This document shows, one piece after another, positions 50,624-51,049 of a DNA stretch of 51,049 nucleotides (positions are counted from its first letter, which is position 1; each line of letters starts with the position of its first letter). Origin of the DNA: Brevipalpus yothersi. Lineage: Eukaryota > Arthropoda > Arachnida > Trombidiformes > Tenuipalpidae. Below the pieces are notes generated by a model. The model worked only from the letters and a program-made list of their open reading frames with translations, did no database searches and had not been told where the DNA came from. The position numbers and the translations under genes are program-made. The stretch is taken from positions 1-51,049 of the forward strand of contig QZCP01000778.1 in assembly GCA_003956705.1 (NCBI GenBank), read 5' to 3'.

Positions 50624-50655
<32 letters not shown>
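50624..50655. repeat. (TG)16 microsatellite
   Basis: The only long TG/CA tract in the window. A TATATAAAAGG box-like sequence lies just upstream (50609-50619). Confidence 0.97.
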
Positions 50656-50657
<2 letters not shown>

Positions 50658-50983
50658 GCTGAACGATGTTTAAAGTGTGAGAAGACTCATCATCAAATGG
50701 AAAAAATGACACTTTTTTTCGTGTTCCTTTATGGACCAGAAAAAAAAGTATTCCCATCTATCTATCGGAAGTACACCAATAATACAGATTATCAGGATAA
50801 CTTGTGTGATGTGTGATGCTATGTACACAGTAAATATCTTAAATGATGAGAAAGTGATTTCAAGTCAATCACACACTTTTTATACGCTTATACACTTTGG
50901 TGATACTTTGTACATTTTTGACACGTTTTGGGTGGCGGAAATTGATTTAAAAAAATGATTTTATCCTGATTTACTAATCTTCA

Positions 50984-50990
<7 letters not shown>

Positions 50991-51049
<59 letters not shown>
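50991..51049. repeat. (CT)n microsatellite at the window edge
   Basis: Cut by the window end; probable contig end. Confidence 0.98.

Larger units (their letters stand above)
49510..50990. other. Gene-free right flank
   Basis: Contains (GA)n, (TG)n, a TATAAAAG sequence near 49755 and a TATATAAAAGG at 50609-50619. No exon recognised. Confidence 0.6.

Overview
This 51-kb window is eukaryotic, AT-rich, mostly non-coding animal DNA. Three things point that way: metazoan-style splice signals (polypyrimidine-AG acceptors, GTAAGT-type donors), an intact mariner/Tc1-superfamily transposon, and a very high density of (GA)n/(CT)n microsatellites. About 50 such tracts, in both orientations, make up roughly 4-5 % of the bases. 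An arthropod is likely, but the sequence alone does not settle the taxon. The window starts inside a (GA)n tract, ends inside a (CT)n tract, and has a 74-base run of N inside another, so both edges and the gap look like assembly breaks at repeats.

Layout. 1-1053: GA/CT-rich sequence, no gene seen. 1054-2329: a complete 1,272-bp mariner-like element with an open DD37D transposase on the minus strand, 28-bp terminal inverted repeats and TA target duplications. 2383-11528: microsatellites and unique sequence without a recognisable gene. 11529-12262: the best host-gene candidate, namely a cluster of promoter-like motifs, a strong splice acceptor, a 5' leader with a short upstream ORF, a 104-residue secreted or signal-anchored N-terminus, and a consensus GTAAGT donor in phase 1. 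12263-48298: long intron-like or intergenic sequence with scattered weak exon candidates and many GA/CT tracts. 48299-49509: small + strand ORFs, one with a signal peptide and one with an EF-hand-like loop, with a Grainyhead-like site and a 10-bp-period TGGTC array between them. 49510-51049: simple repeats, including (TG)n, and the terminal (CT)n.

Apart from the transposase I recognise no protein with confidence. Nearly all longer open frames lie on the pyrimidine-rich strand. That strand rarely forms stop codons and encodes Ser/Leu/Phe-rich strings, so those frames are composition artefacts. If the exon at 11.9 kb is real, most of the window could be the introns of one long + strand gene. 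This is inference and needs transcript data.
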